Under the pieces are notes generated by a model. The model searched no databases and was not told the origin of the DNA. It worked only from the letters and a program-made list of their open reading frames with translations. This document shows, one piece after another, positions 24,442 to 32,359 of a stretch of DNA of 64,000 nt; the stretch's first letter is position 1; each line of letters starts with the position of its first letter. The stretch spans positions 1 through 64,000 of the forward strand of contig NZ_RPDH01000001.1 of the NCBI RefSeq assembly GCF_003813775.1, read 5' to 3'. The position numbers were made by a program, and so were the translations under genes. The stretch is from Chitinophaga lutea. Lineage in GTDB: Bacteria > Bacteroidota > Bacteroidia > Chitinophagales > Chitinophagaceae.

Positions 24442-25098
24442 TTATTTGTTTAAACGTGGAATAAACTCTTCAAACCCGAACGCATGATCGTCTCTCAGCA
24501 CATGCACTATCCCCGTAGTGGTGACCAGATTGACGGACTGCGTGGAGGTAATTACCCAATCGCGGTTATATTTTGATCCTTTTGTGTCGCTGTATTCGGC
24601 GTAGGAAGGCCCGCCGCCCACAAAACCCTCCGCATTGGTGGTTCTCCGGCGGCCGTTCATGACATATTGATATCTTACCGTCGTGAACTCAATACCGTCG
24701 GCATAGTTCATGTCTTCCGTGTTATACGCCTTAGCCAGGACGTACCGCGTCAGCATGGTATCTAGCTGAGCGGAATCCGCCTGCCGGAGGTAAACGGGGG
24801 GCAGGTTTTTTGCTTTCCTGACGGCGTTCAGGTTTTCCAGTACAAATCTGAAGCTGGCGTTGGTAGGCGCAAAAAGCGTGTATTGCCCGGTTTTGAGCGT
24901 ATCCGTCAACTTTAAACGATCCACCAGCAACAAGAGCGAATCGAACCTGCCCGTATTGCTTTTCAGGTATTCATACGTGCTTCCCGGGTACACCTGCTGC
25001 GCATTCACGGATGTGTAATCTCCATCGTCTTTTCCGCAGGCGAATATGAATATGGCCGTTGCAAATACCCAAAAATATAATTGCTTTAACATCACCAT
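24442..25098 (-). CDS. Fasciclin-domain lipoprotein (first in operon)
   Basis: This 218-residue lipoprotein has lipobox IFAC at Cys21. The FAS1 pattern covers residues about 40-215: STYEYLKSNTGRFDSLLLLVDRLKLTDTL, YTLFAPTNASFRFVLENLN and TTGIVHVLRDDHAFGFEEFIP. It lies 12 bases after SusD pair 1 and 3 bases before the DUF5007-like gene. With the other fasciclin gene it shows that the operon is built of two similar blocks (SusC, SusD, fasciclin, lipoprotein). Confidence 0.85.
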   Translation of the reverse strand: MVMLKQLYFWVFATAIFIFACGKDDGDYTSVNAQQVYPGSTYEYLKSNTGRFDSLLLLVDRLKLTDTLKTGQYTLFAPTNASFRFVLENLNAVRKAKNLPPVYLRQADSAQLDTMLTRYVLAKAYNTEDMNYADGIEFTTVRYQYVMNGRRRTTNAEGFVGGGPSYAEYSDTKGSKYNRDWVITSTQSVNLVTTTGIVHVLRDDHAFGFEEFIPRLNK

Positions 25099-25110
25099 TG
25101 TTCCATGTAT

Positions 25111-26634
25111 TTAATTCCAGTAAGGATTTTGTTTCAGGCGTGGATTCTGGCGGAGTACCACCGAAGATACCGGCCAATAAATACCACCTTCGCTGATCAG
25201 TTTCATAAAGCCGGGATTGTTCCGCTTGATCTTGTGATACCGTACCAGGTCGAACCACCGGTGGCCTTCTCCCATCATCTCTTTCCGTCTTTCCAGGAAA
25301 ATGGCGTCCAGCAGGTCTTCACTCCCATTATCCGTAAAGAGGGGTACTTTGCGCAGGTTCCTTACACTGTTCAGGGAATTGATCGCGTCGGTGCGGTTGC
25401 CGATTACCGCCAGCGCCTCGGCGTTGAGCAGCGCCATTTCTTCCAGCCGGGTGTAGATAAGGCAGCTGGAATATAATCTGAACGAGGGATCCGAGCCATC
25501 CTTCTGTATGACCTTTATTTTGCAGAAAATGGGGATGTCGCTGTCGAAGTTGGCAAACCACCTGTCGGGATACTTCGGTTTACCCGTAACCGGATCCAGC
25601 GAAAAACGGGTATCGAGCGGCGTTGAAAAAATGGAAGTAATGGAATCCCTCGTCACGTAAATATCCGGCAGCGACTTCCTGACAAGCGGCTCCGCCAGTG
25701 TAAACTCCTCGAAATGCCCGCTGAAAGTGCCCTCCTGGTTGTCGAATTCAAAGTTGAGCCCATACAGCTGGTTCGTTTTGTGCCCCTGGAACATGCCGTT
25801 GGGGGCGGAAATCCAGTACGTATCCGGCTCGTAGTACATGCCGCTTCTATCTTTGTTGTCCAGTACGAACTTGCTGTAAGCATAAACGCTGCGGTAGTCG
25901 CCCCTCCACGCTGCAACATGGGCGAGCACACCGTAAACCGACAGCTTTCTGGCCAGCACGCTCAGCCATCTGGACGATGGCTCGTTATAGTAGTCGCCCA
26001 GCTGCTGCGGATCGTTGGAACTATAGTTGAAAGGCAGATCCGCAGCGGCGGCCAGCATTTCGCTTTCAACAAACGCCAGGATCTTTTCCTTGTCTTCCTG
26101 CGGTTTGTTTTCGAACGAACCGTCGTGCGAATTCAGTACGAAAGGCACGTCGCCCCACACGGTAGTGAGCCAGAAATAGGAAAAAGCCCGCAGGAACCTG
26201 ATTTGGGCAATATCCACGCGCATGTTCTGGTCTGAATACTTGGGATCAAGCTGCTTCACGTCGCCCACCCGCTCCAGGAAAATATTAGCCGCGTTAATCA
26301 CCGCGTAAAACCGCCGCCAGTTGGTCAACCCTTCAAAAAGCGGAAAAGCCGCATTGAGTTTCCCCTTGATGACGGCATCGAGGTCGGGCCGCTGAACGGC
26401 GGTGAAGTCACCGTTCCGGAGTTCTCCGTACATCCAGAAACATCCGTTGTCCGACAGCGCGGCTCTCATTAAGCCATAAATGCCTAACAACGCCGCGCGG
26501 GTATCTTTATAAGACTGCCAGAAATTTTTGTCGCCCACCGTTTTGGTGGAGTCGATATCCAGCTGCTTGTTGCAACCGATTGTCAAACATAGGATCAGTA
26601 TCCCCTTTATCAACATCATCCTGCGTATCCTCAT
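25111..26634 (-). CDS. RagB/SusD family nutrient-uptake outer membrane lipoprotein (pair 1)
   Basis: This 507-residue lipoprotein has a lipobox LTIGC near residue 21. It shows SusD features: TVGDKNFWQSYKDTRAALLGIYGLM, AQIRFLRAFSYFWLTTVWGDVPFVL, YTRLEEMALLNAEALAVIGNRTDAINSLNSVRNLR and AIFLERRKEMMGEGHRWFDLVRYHKI, with a closing LKQNPYWN. It is the surface binding partner of the SusC encoded 46 bases upstream. The same length as pair 2 SusD but clearly diverged, so the two pairs may take different glycans or different sizes of one glycan. Confidence 0.92.
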   Translation of the reverse strand: MRIRRMMLIKGILILCLTIGCNKQLDIDSTKTVGDKNFWQSYKDTRAALLGIYGLMRAALSDNGCFWMYGELRNGDFTAVQRPDLDAVIKGKLNAAFPLFEGLTNWRRFYAVINAANIFLERVGDVKQLDPKYSDQNMRVDIAQIRFLRAFSYFWLTTVWGDVPFVLNSHDGSFENKPQEDKEKILAFVESEMLAAAADLPFNYSSNDPQQLGDYYNEPSSRWLSVLARKLSVYGVLAHVAAWRGDYRSVYAYSKFVLDNKDRSGMYYEPDTYWISAPNGMFQGHKTNQLYGLNFEFDNQEGTFSGHFEEFTLAEPLVRKSLPDIYVTRDSITSIFSTPLDTRFSLDPVTGKPKYPDRWFANFDSDIPIFCKIKVIQKDGSDPSFRLYSSCLIYTRLEEMALLNAEALAVIGNRTDAINSLNSVRNLRKVPLFTDNGSEDLLDAIFLERRKEMMGEGHRWFDLVRYHKIKRNNPGFMKLISEGGIYWPVSSVVLRQNPRLKQNPYWN

Positions 26635-26680
26635 AGGAATGATTATTTATTGCTTTGATTGAATTTTATTACAATCGCTA

Positions 26681-29629
26681 TTACAGCTCCAGTTTAACAC
26701 CGAGTGAGTATGTTTTGGGGATTGGCAGTCCATACCCCATGTCGTACCCTCTGAAGTCGGTCAGCTCCGGATCCCTGCCGGAATATGGCGTGAACGTCAG
26801 CAGGTTGGCCGCGTTGCCGTACAGGTACAGTTTTTTAACTCCGGTCCACTTCCGGCGCTTCCACCAGTCCGCGCCGGTAAAGTCATATCCGATCATTACA
26901 TGGCGGAGTTTGACGAAGGAACCGTTTTCAAGGAACAGATCCTGGTCGGTCCGGTAAGGCACAACGTTGCTCCAGGGATTGTAAACCGGGTACTTCGAGT
27001 AATCCCCGGTTTTGGTCCAGTAGGTGATCTCTTTGACGGCATCCATGTTCAGCGTGCTTTCCTTGTTAATGAAGTCGAACCGGCTGGCCATGGCCTGGTG
27101 GAGGATGGTACGGCCGAACGCGGCGTACAGGGAAAAGCCGACGTTGAAGCAGCCGTAGGTAAAATCGTGGCCAAGGCTGCCGGTCACAGCCGGCAGGTAA
27201 TGACCGGTCAGCACTTTGTCTTCATCGTTGATCGCAAAATCGCCGTTCCTGTCTTTCCACCTGGGGTCTCCCTTCGCCAGCGTTATCCCCTTGTAATGGA
27301 GGGGCATTCTGGTAGCCGGGTTTACCGGTACTTCGTTATCGCCGTTGTAAATGCCGTCGTTCTCCAGTACCCAGAATTGATCGAAGGCTTTGCCTACCTC
27401 CAGGTGACGTTCGCCGATGGTGAGCTGGCGCAGCCCGCCCGGCAGGGCCAGCAGTTTGTTGCGATTGTATCCTGCGGCCAGCGATGCGATCCAGCCGATT
27501 TTCCCGCCCGGCTTCAGCGGCCGGATGGCCAATGCAACGTCTACCCCTGTATTCCTTACATCCATCCCGTTCTTGAACGCGCTGGTATAGCCGTAATCGG
27601 AATAGGCCGGTACACCGATGAGCAAATTCCTGTCTGTTTTGCTGTACAGGGCAACGTTCAGCGACAGCCTGCCTTCCGCGAGGGAAACATCGAGCCCTGC
27701 GTTGAACTGGTCGCAATAGGGCCAGTTAATGCCATTGCCGACATATCCATAGGTATAGGGGCGCATAAGACCTGAAATACCTCCGTAGGAGCTGATCACC
27801 GGTTCGCCCGTCCAGCTCATGTCTACCGTATACTGCGGCCCTTGTGCAAAGCGGTCGGTAGTCAGCAGCCTGCCCACACGCCCCCAACCGGCAAACAGGA
27901 TGGCATAATCGATCCCCTCCAGCGACTCCAGCACGGTAGGCTTCATATCCCACTTTACGCTGGCCGTTGGCGAAACGAACCACCGCGCCGTGGGCTGCAT
28001 GTTAGACGAGGCATCCGTCCGCACCAGCAGCGAAACCTCCAGTTGCCGCAGGAACTGGTAGCTCACACGGCCATACAGCGACGACAATCTGAGCCGTTCC
28101 TTGTCGAGAAACTTGTAAATCAGCTGGTACAAATACGACTTCGGGTTCATCGTATTATTATCTATCTGGTTGATCTTGATCCGGTCGTTAGGGCCCTTAT
28201 AGGCGTAGATATAATCGTATTTGTAGAAATCCATGTGCAACGACTGGCCCGCATCGAATTTCAGCGTATGCCGGCGCTTCCACGAAGTTGTAAAATGCAT
28301 CGCGTTATCGAAAATGATGCGCTGGTTATACCCGATATAGTTGGATGCGTAGTTGTTGCCTTCCAGCAGCGTACCGGGATAAAATACATCCCGCATATCC
28401 TCCGTGTAATCAAAAGAAAGCTGCGAAGTCAGATGAAGTCCTTTTCCAACGTCTGCTTTCAGCCTGAAAAAGCCGGCCAGCGCATTTGCTTTGTTATCAT
28501 CGTAGGATTTCTCCAGCTCCCCCAGGTAACGGGCATACCTGTCTTTATTGGGCGGCAGAGGGTTCATGAGATCCGGCAGGTAGCGCATCTCCGCAAACCT
28601 GTCGCGCAAATAAGTATTCCTGTCGCGCTCCAGCCGCGCTCCATTCAGCATGGTCGATATCGTCAGCCATTTCAGCGGCATCATATTGATCGAAAAACTG
28701 GCCGTATACCTGTCCATGTCTGTTTTGTCCGCCGGGTTTGCGCTATGCTGGTTACCGATGCTGAGGCGGAAATTGGCGCGCGGGTATCCGCCGCTGATGC
28801 TGATATTGGTACCTCTGACGGCCGCATTGCGATAGTACAGGTCGGTCCAGTTGGCCGGGCCATAATAGGCCGGATTGGTGGAATCGCGGAGGAATGAGGG
28901 ATATCTTCTGAAATCCGCGCCGGTCGCGTACCGGTCGTAGAATGGTTTTCTGAAACTGTTTTCAGAAGCGGCGTTCGTAGTCGTCACATTAGGCCGCTGA
29001 ACAAATCCGAACCAGCTATTGAACGCGATGTAGTTCCGTTTTGCAGTGGCCTGTTTCGTATTGACCTCTATCACCCCGTTTACCGCGCGGGGGCCATATG
29101 CGGCGCCTTCCGCCACATCTTTGATCACCCTGACGGATGCAATATCGTTCACATCCAGCCGGTTTATGAAATCGAATGCAGCGCCGAGCCTGGTAAAACC
29201 ATACTGCTGGATATCATAAACAAAAGGATGCGGAGCAACCAGCGGTACACCGTCCAGTACAATCAGCGGCTGTGTTTCGTACATGTCTTTGCGATGCGTG
29301 TACGGTATGGCGGCTCCTCTGATCAGCATATTCAATTCTACGCCCGACTCACCCGAATGCTCCTGAACATACAGACCCGCAATATTTCCTTTCAGTAATT
29401 GAGACAATGAAGCAAAGGGCGCATTGAGCCACCGCTCCGCATTTTTTACAGCCGGCTTGACGACAACGGTAGCAGAGCGCAGGTGAAACAACGTATCTGA
29501 CAACAACATCGGACGGGTACTGTCCGCGGCCGCCGGCACCCGGGACGGCCGGGCGCCCTGACTGTGGGACGGCCTGTGAAGACATAGCAATAACAGGCAC
29601 GTAAGAATGATACGTACGGATTGAAACAT
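26681..29629 (-). CDS. SusC/RagA-like TonB-linked transporter lacking the carboxypeptidase-like domain (pair 1)
   Basis: This 982-residue protein has a signal peptide (ends near HSQG, residue 24). Unlike most SusC proteins it has no N-terminal carboxypeptidase-regulatory-like domain. A short linker leads straight to the plug (WLNAPFASLSQLLKGNIAGLYVQEHSGESG, PLIVLDGVPLV, ASVRVIKDVAEGAAYGPRAVNGVIEVNTK). The barrel ends in KTYSLGVKLEL. It is the first gene of the nine-gene minus-strand operon; about 950 bases without a gene lie upstream, where its promoter must be, but no consensus box was found. It pairs with the SusD encoded 46 bases downstream. Confidence 0.9.
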   Translation of the reverse strand: MFQSVRIILTCLLLLCLHRPSHSQGARPSRVPAAADSTRPMLLSDTLFHLRSATVVVKPAVKNAERWLNAPFASLSQLLKGNIAGLYVQEHSGESGVELNMLIRGAAIPYTHRKDMYETQPLIVLDGVPLVAPHPFVYDIQQYGFTRLGAAFDFINRLDVNDIASVRVIKDVAEGAAYGPRAVNGVIEVNTKQATAKRNYIAFNSWFGFVQRPNVTTTNAASENSFRKPFYDRYATGADFRRYPSFLRDSTNPAYYGPANWTDLYYRNAAVRGTNISISGGYPRANFRLSIGNQHSANPADKTDMDRYTASFSINMMPLKWLTISTMLNGARLERDRNTYLRDRFAEMRYLPDLMNPLPPNKDRYARYLGELEKSYDDNKANALAGFFRLKADVGKGLHLTSQLSFDYTEDMRDVFYPGTLLEGNNYASNYIGYNQRIIFDNAMHFTTSWKRRHTLKFDAGQSLHMDFYKYDYIYAYKGPNDRIKINQIDNNTMNPKSYLYQLIYKFLDKERLRLSSLYGRVSYQFLRQLEVSLLVRTDASSNMQPTARWFVSPTASVKWDMKPTVLESLEGIDYAILFAGWGRVGRLLTTDRFAQGPQYTVDMSWTGEPVISSYGGISGLMRPYTYGYVGNGINWPYCDQFNAGLDVSLAEGRLSLNVALYSKTDRNLLIGVPAYSDYGYTSAFKNGMDVRNTGVDVALAIRPLKPGGKIGWIASLAAGYNRNKLLALPGGLRQLTIGERHLEVGKAFDQFWVLENDGIYNGDNEVPVNPATRMPLHYKGITLAKGDPRWKDRNGDFAINDEDKVLTGHYLPAVTGSLGHDFTYGCFNVGFSLYAAFGRTILHQAMASRFDFINKESTLNMDAVKEITYWTKTGDYSKYPVYNPWSNVVPYRTDQDLFLENGSFVKLRHVMIGYDFTGADWWKRRKWTGVKKLYLYGNAANLLTFTPYSGRDPELTDFRGYDMGYGLPIPKTYSLGVKLEL

Positions 29630-30576
29630 AAGCGATATTTAATAAACGTGAAATTTCGGCCGTCGTTACAGGCAGCAATCAGCATATAGCGCCCCTCGCA
29701 GCGACGGTCGTCAACAATTACCTCCGGTTAAATTCATGAAAAGAAAGTGTACGGGAGAGCCGGAACTGGTCGTTTTCCGGCCATTTCGTTAGTTTACTTT
29801 ACAATTGATCAGACGCGCTTTAAAAAAACTTATAAATTCATTTTCATTGCCTTCGAAAACAAGGGTAACTCACCACTTTTGCAAAGGAGACGATACGGCC
29901 ATTACCACACATCCTTCTTTACGGGGACGGATATCCGGCAAAAAACGCCTCCATGGGGTGTATTCCTGGTATTATCAATCACTGTAGACTTTACATACAA
30001 TCTTCCATAGTCATCGTTACTGTCAGCTATACAGTATATATTCTTTGAAGCAACACACTCTTTGGCCAATTCAAACAATTCGTTTCGTCAGGTATACAAC
30101 AACGTAAAATTAAATAGTCTCTTCTACAACACTTCACAACATCTTAGCAAAAACAGATGCTTTCTTTGCGAATCAAAACAGGCTGACAAGCGCGGGAAAG
30201 AAACGCACCGGCAAAACGCCTGATGTTATTTTACACAGCGCCGATTCGGTGCCGGCCACCGGTTCACCCCGTGTCGTTTTTCCGGCGTACCCCGCTTAAG
30301 TTTCCTGGAATCATCCAATACGCAAAAATTGCGTTCCGGCTCCGATGTTTTCCCCTTAGGATTATCATAGTTTGATATTTTTTTAACAACCAGATAATTT
30401 AACATAGCGTGCCGGGTGAGCTGTAACATTTCGAAATTCGGCGGCCGGCATGCCCAGGTAGATCCGGATTAGGCTGACCATATTACGGCATGATTGCCTG
30501 ACCCGGCAAGACTTAAAGAAACCATAACGTCGAACTCCCGATAATCCCCCTACATTTACACCCCGTAAGCAAAACC
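29630..30576. other. Long intergenic region between divergent operons
   Basis: These 947 bases separate the minus-strand glycan operon from the plus-strand ECF/FecR operon. The central part (about 29800-30200) is AT-rich compared with its flanks and carries no convincing gene; the short open frames there have no family features. Its right part holds one copy of an imperfect repeat (30421-30474) that recurs at 37588-37649. No TAnnTTTG box could be placed for either operon. Confidence 0.55.
30421..30474 (-). repeat. Imperfect ~55-bp repeat, copy 1 (before ECF/FecR/TonB operon)
   Basis: The plus-strand sequence starts CTGTAACATTTCGAAATTCG and continues through GCGGCC to GATCCGGATTAGGC. It matches 37588-37649 over its length with a 7-base gap near the CTGTAACAT end and scattered substitutions; the shared blocks are CTGTAACAT, TCGAAAT, CGGCGGCC and CCGGATTAGGC. 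In the other copy this is the 3' coding part of a 57-codon GG-leader peptide gene. Here no leader or double glycine is found upstream, so it is either a decayed peptide gene or a non-coding element. Confidence 0.55.
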
Positions 30577-31155
30577 ATGCGTTCCAGCGAACATACCGAC
30601 TCCGATCTCTGGCTACAGGTCCAACAGGACGACGGCCTCGCCTTCAAATCCCTGTTTGAGCGGTACTGGGAAAAACTCTACGTCTACGCCCTCAACCGCC
30701 TCAAATCCGAGACAGACGCGCAGGATGTTGTGCAGGACGTCATGATCAACCTCTGGTCGCGCCGGGCCACTATCTCCATCGAAACCTCCCTCGCCGCCTA
30801 TCTCCACGCCGCCGTGCAATACGAGGTGCTGGCCAATGTGTCCAAAGCCAGCAAAACAGCCGGCCGCAAACAGGAACTGGAGAAAACCATCCTCCCCGGG
30901 TTCGTCAGCTTCCTCGACCCCGTACAACTGAAAGAGCTCCAGGCCATCGTGGAAGCGGAAGTTGCGCGCCTTCCCGGGAAAATGCAACAGGTTTACCGCC
31001 TCCGCCAGGAAAAAGACCTCTCCGTCAAAGAAATCTCCCGTCTCCTCGACATCTCTGAACAAACCGTCCGCAACCAGCTCAACGCCAGCTATCACAAGCT
31101 GCGCAAACATCTGAGAGAAGCCATGCTCACTGCCATCTTCATCCAGCATCTCTGA
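30577..31155 (+). CDS. ECF sigma factor, FecI-like
   Basis: This 192-residue protein is a sigma-70 of the ECF class. Region 2 spans about 20-95 (FKSLFERYWEKLYVYALNRLKSETDAQDVVQDVMINLWSRR). Region 4 spans about 130-185 (LPGKMQQVYRLRQEKDLSVKEISRLLDISEQTVRNQLNASYHKLRKHL). It is complete, unlike the sigma gene at 8448. Ninety-seven bases later comes FecR, then a TonB receptor with an STN signalling domain: the standard surface-signalling cascade, in which substrate-loaded receptor signals via FecR to release this sigma factor. It probably drives its own operon. Confidence 0.92.
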   Translation: MRSSEHTDSDLWLQVQQDDGLAFKSLFERYWEKLYVYALNRLKSETDAQDVVQDVMINLWSRRATISIETSLAAYLHAAVQYEVLANVSKASKTAGRKQELEKTILPGFVSFLDPVQLKELQAIVEAEVARLPGKMQQVYRLRQEKDLSVKEISRLLDISEQTVRNQLNASYHKLRKHLREAMLTAIFIQHL

Positions 31156-31252
31156 GCGCACGAACTTTGGTAATGATTTGGTAACATTCGCGGATAGTTG
31201 AAATGCCCCGTTTCCCACGCATATAGGTAAGGACGGAAAAGTCCCCCTTCAT

Positions 31253-32194
31253 ATGAACATCGAACAACTGGGAGACATCATCCAACGGTACCTCGACGGC
31301 ACCGCTACGGACAAGGAAAAAGACTGGGTCCGGCAATGGCTGCAGGAGCGGCCGGAAGACCACTCATCCCTCGAACCCGAGCACCGGCAGGCAGTCGAAA
31401 CCAGGCTGTGGCAGTCCTTTACAGATCGCACAGACTGGAAACCCTCGCCCTCCAGGTCAATCCCCATTTACCGCAATTGGCTGGCCTATGCCGCCGCCAT
31501 TGCCGTGCTGGTCGCCTGCGCCTTCTGGCTGAACGCTTCCGTCCAGCGCTCCCCGTCCTCCCATCCCCAAACCATCACGGCCCTGCCCGGCTCCCATAAA
31601 AAAGTGACCCTGCCCGATAGCAGCGTGGTGTATCTGTTCCCGGGCGCCACGATCACCCTGCCGGAAGACTATAATGACAAAGACCGCCGCATCGCCCTCT
31701 CGGGCCGGGTTTTCTTTGAGGTGAAACCGGACCCTGCCCGCCCGTTTGAAGTATCGGCGGGGAAGATGGTGACCCGCGTGCTGGGCACCTCCTTTGAGAT
31801 AACGGCGGCCGACAGTCTGCTGGCTTCCGTAACCGTGCGCACCGGTAAAGTAGGTGTGCATTACGACGCCCGCCCGCTGGCAGAGCTCACGCCCGGCAAA
31901 CGCCTGCGCCTTCATACGCAACACAACGATTTTACGATAGACGATGTGAACGCCGCATTGCTCTGCGAATGGTGGAACAACGGCATGGTGTTCAAACAGG
32001 CGCCTCTTTCCGAAGTAGTGCAATCCCTGTCTGCCTGGTACAATGTGCCCATCGTAATTACCCACGCCAAATGGAAACAGGAAACGGTTACGATCCGGAT
32101 CAGGGACCAGTCGTGCCACGAAGCTGTTTCCCTGCTTTCCGGAACGCTCGGTTTCCGCTTTAAAAAGGAACATGACCGCATCATCATTTATTAA
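31253..32194 (+). CDS. FecR-family anti-sigma factor
   Basis: This 313-residue inner-membrane protein has a cytoplasmic N-terminal ~70 residues (IIQRYLDGTATDKEKDWVRQWLQ) that would hold the sigma factor. One transmembrane helix lies at about 74-96 (YRNWLAYAAAIAVLVACAFWL). The periplasmic FecR domain follows (ITALPGSHKKVTLPDSSVVYLFPGATITLPEDY, ALSGRVFFEVKPDPARPFEVSAGKMVTRVLGTSFEITA), then a C-terminal DUF4974/STN-like segment (MVFKQAPLSEVVQSLSAWYNVPIVI, HEAVSLLSGTLGFRFK). It takes the signal from the receptor encoded next and controls the sigma factor encoded before it. Confidence 0.92.
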   Translation: MNIEQLGDIIQRYLDGTATDKEKDWVRQWLQERPEDHSSLEPEHRQAVETRLWQSFTDRTDWKPSPSRSIPIYRNWLAYAAAIAVLVACAFWLNASVQRSPSSHPQTITALPGSHKKVTLPDSSVVYLFPGATITLPEDYNDKDRRIALSGRVFFEVKPDPARPFEVSAGKMVTRVLGTSFEITAADSLLASVTVRTGKVGVHYDARPLAELTPGKRLRLHTQHNDFTIDDVNAALLCEWWNNGMVFKQAPLSEVVQSLSAWYNVPIVITHAKWKQETVTIRIRDQSCHEAVSLLSGTLGFRFKKEHDRIIIY

Positions 32195-32247
32195 CCGCAC
32201 TAAACGCCGATCCCGTATGACGTAACCTTTACCGCCAAAAAAGAAAA

Positions 32248-32269
32248 CCGGCCCGTGGTACCGGGCCGG
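32248..32269. other. Strong hairpin between fecR and receptor gene
   Basis: An 8-bp GC-only stem (CCGGCCCG with CGGGCCGG, loop TGGTAC) lies 54 bases after the FecR stop and 91 before the receptor start. There is no T run on the plus side, while A-rich bases precede it. It may lower read-through or protect the upstream transcript, so that the receptor gene can be expressed differently from the sigma/anti-sigma pair. Confidence 0.4.
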
Positions 32270-32359
32270 CTCATGCTGCAAGGGTATCTCACCACCCTTT
32301 CAGCCATTGTTAAACGCACAGTACAAACAAGAGACTGCAACATTTAATCACGTAAAGTT

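Noticed and set aside
29747..30010. 87-codon plus-strand frame in the long intergenic region
   Set aside because: No domain, signal peptide or partner gene; composition fits intergenic DNA.
30226..30429. 67-codon minus-strand frame next to the first repeat copy
   Set aside because: Starts inside the repeat, has no GG leader, no family features and low-complexity basic content. It may be chance or the remains of a peptide gene; not supported as a gene.
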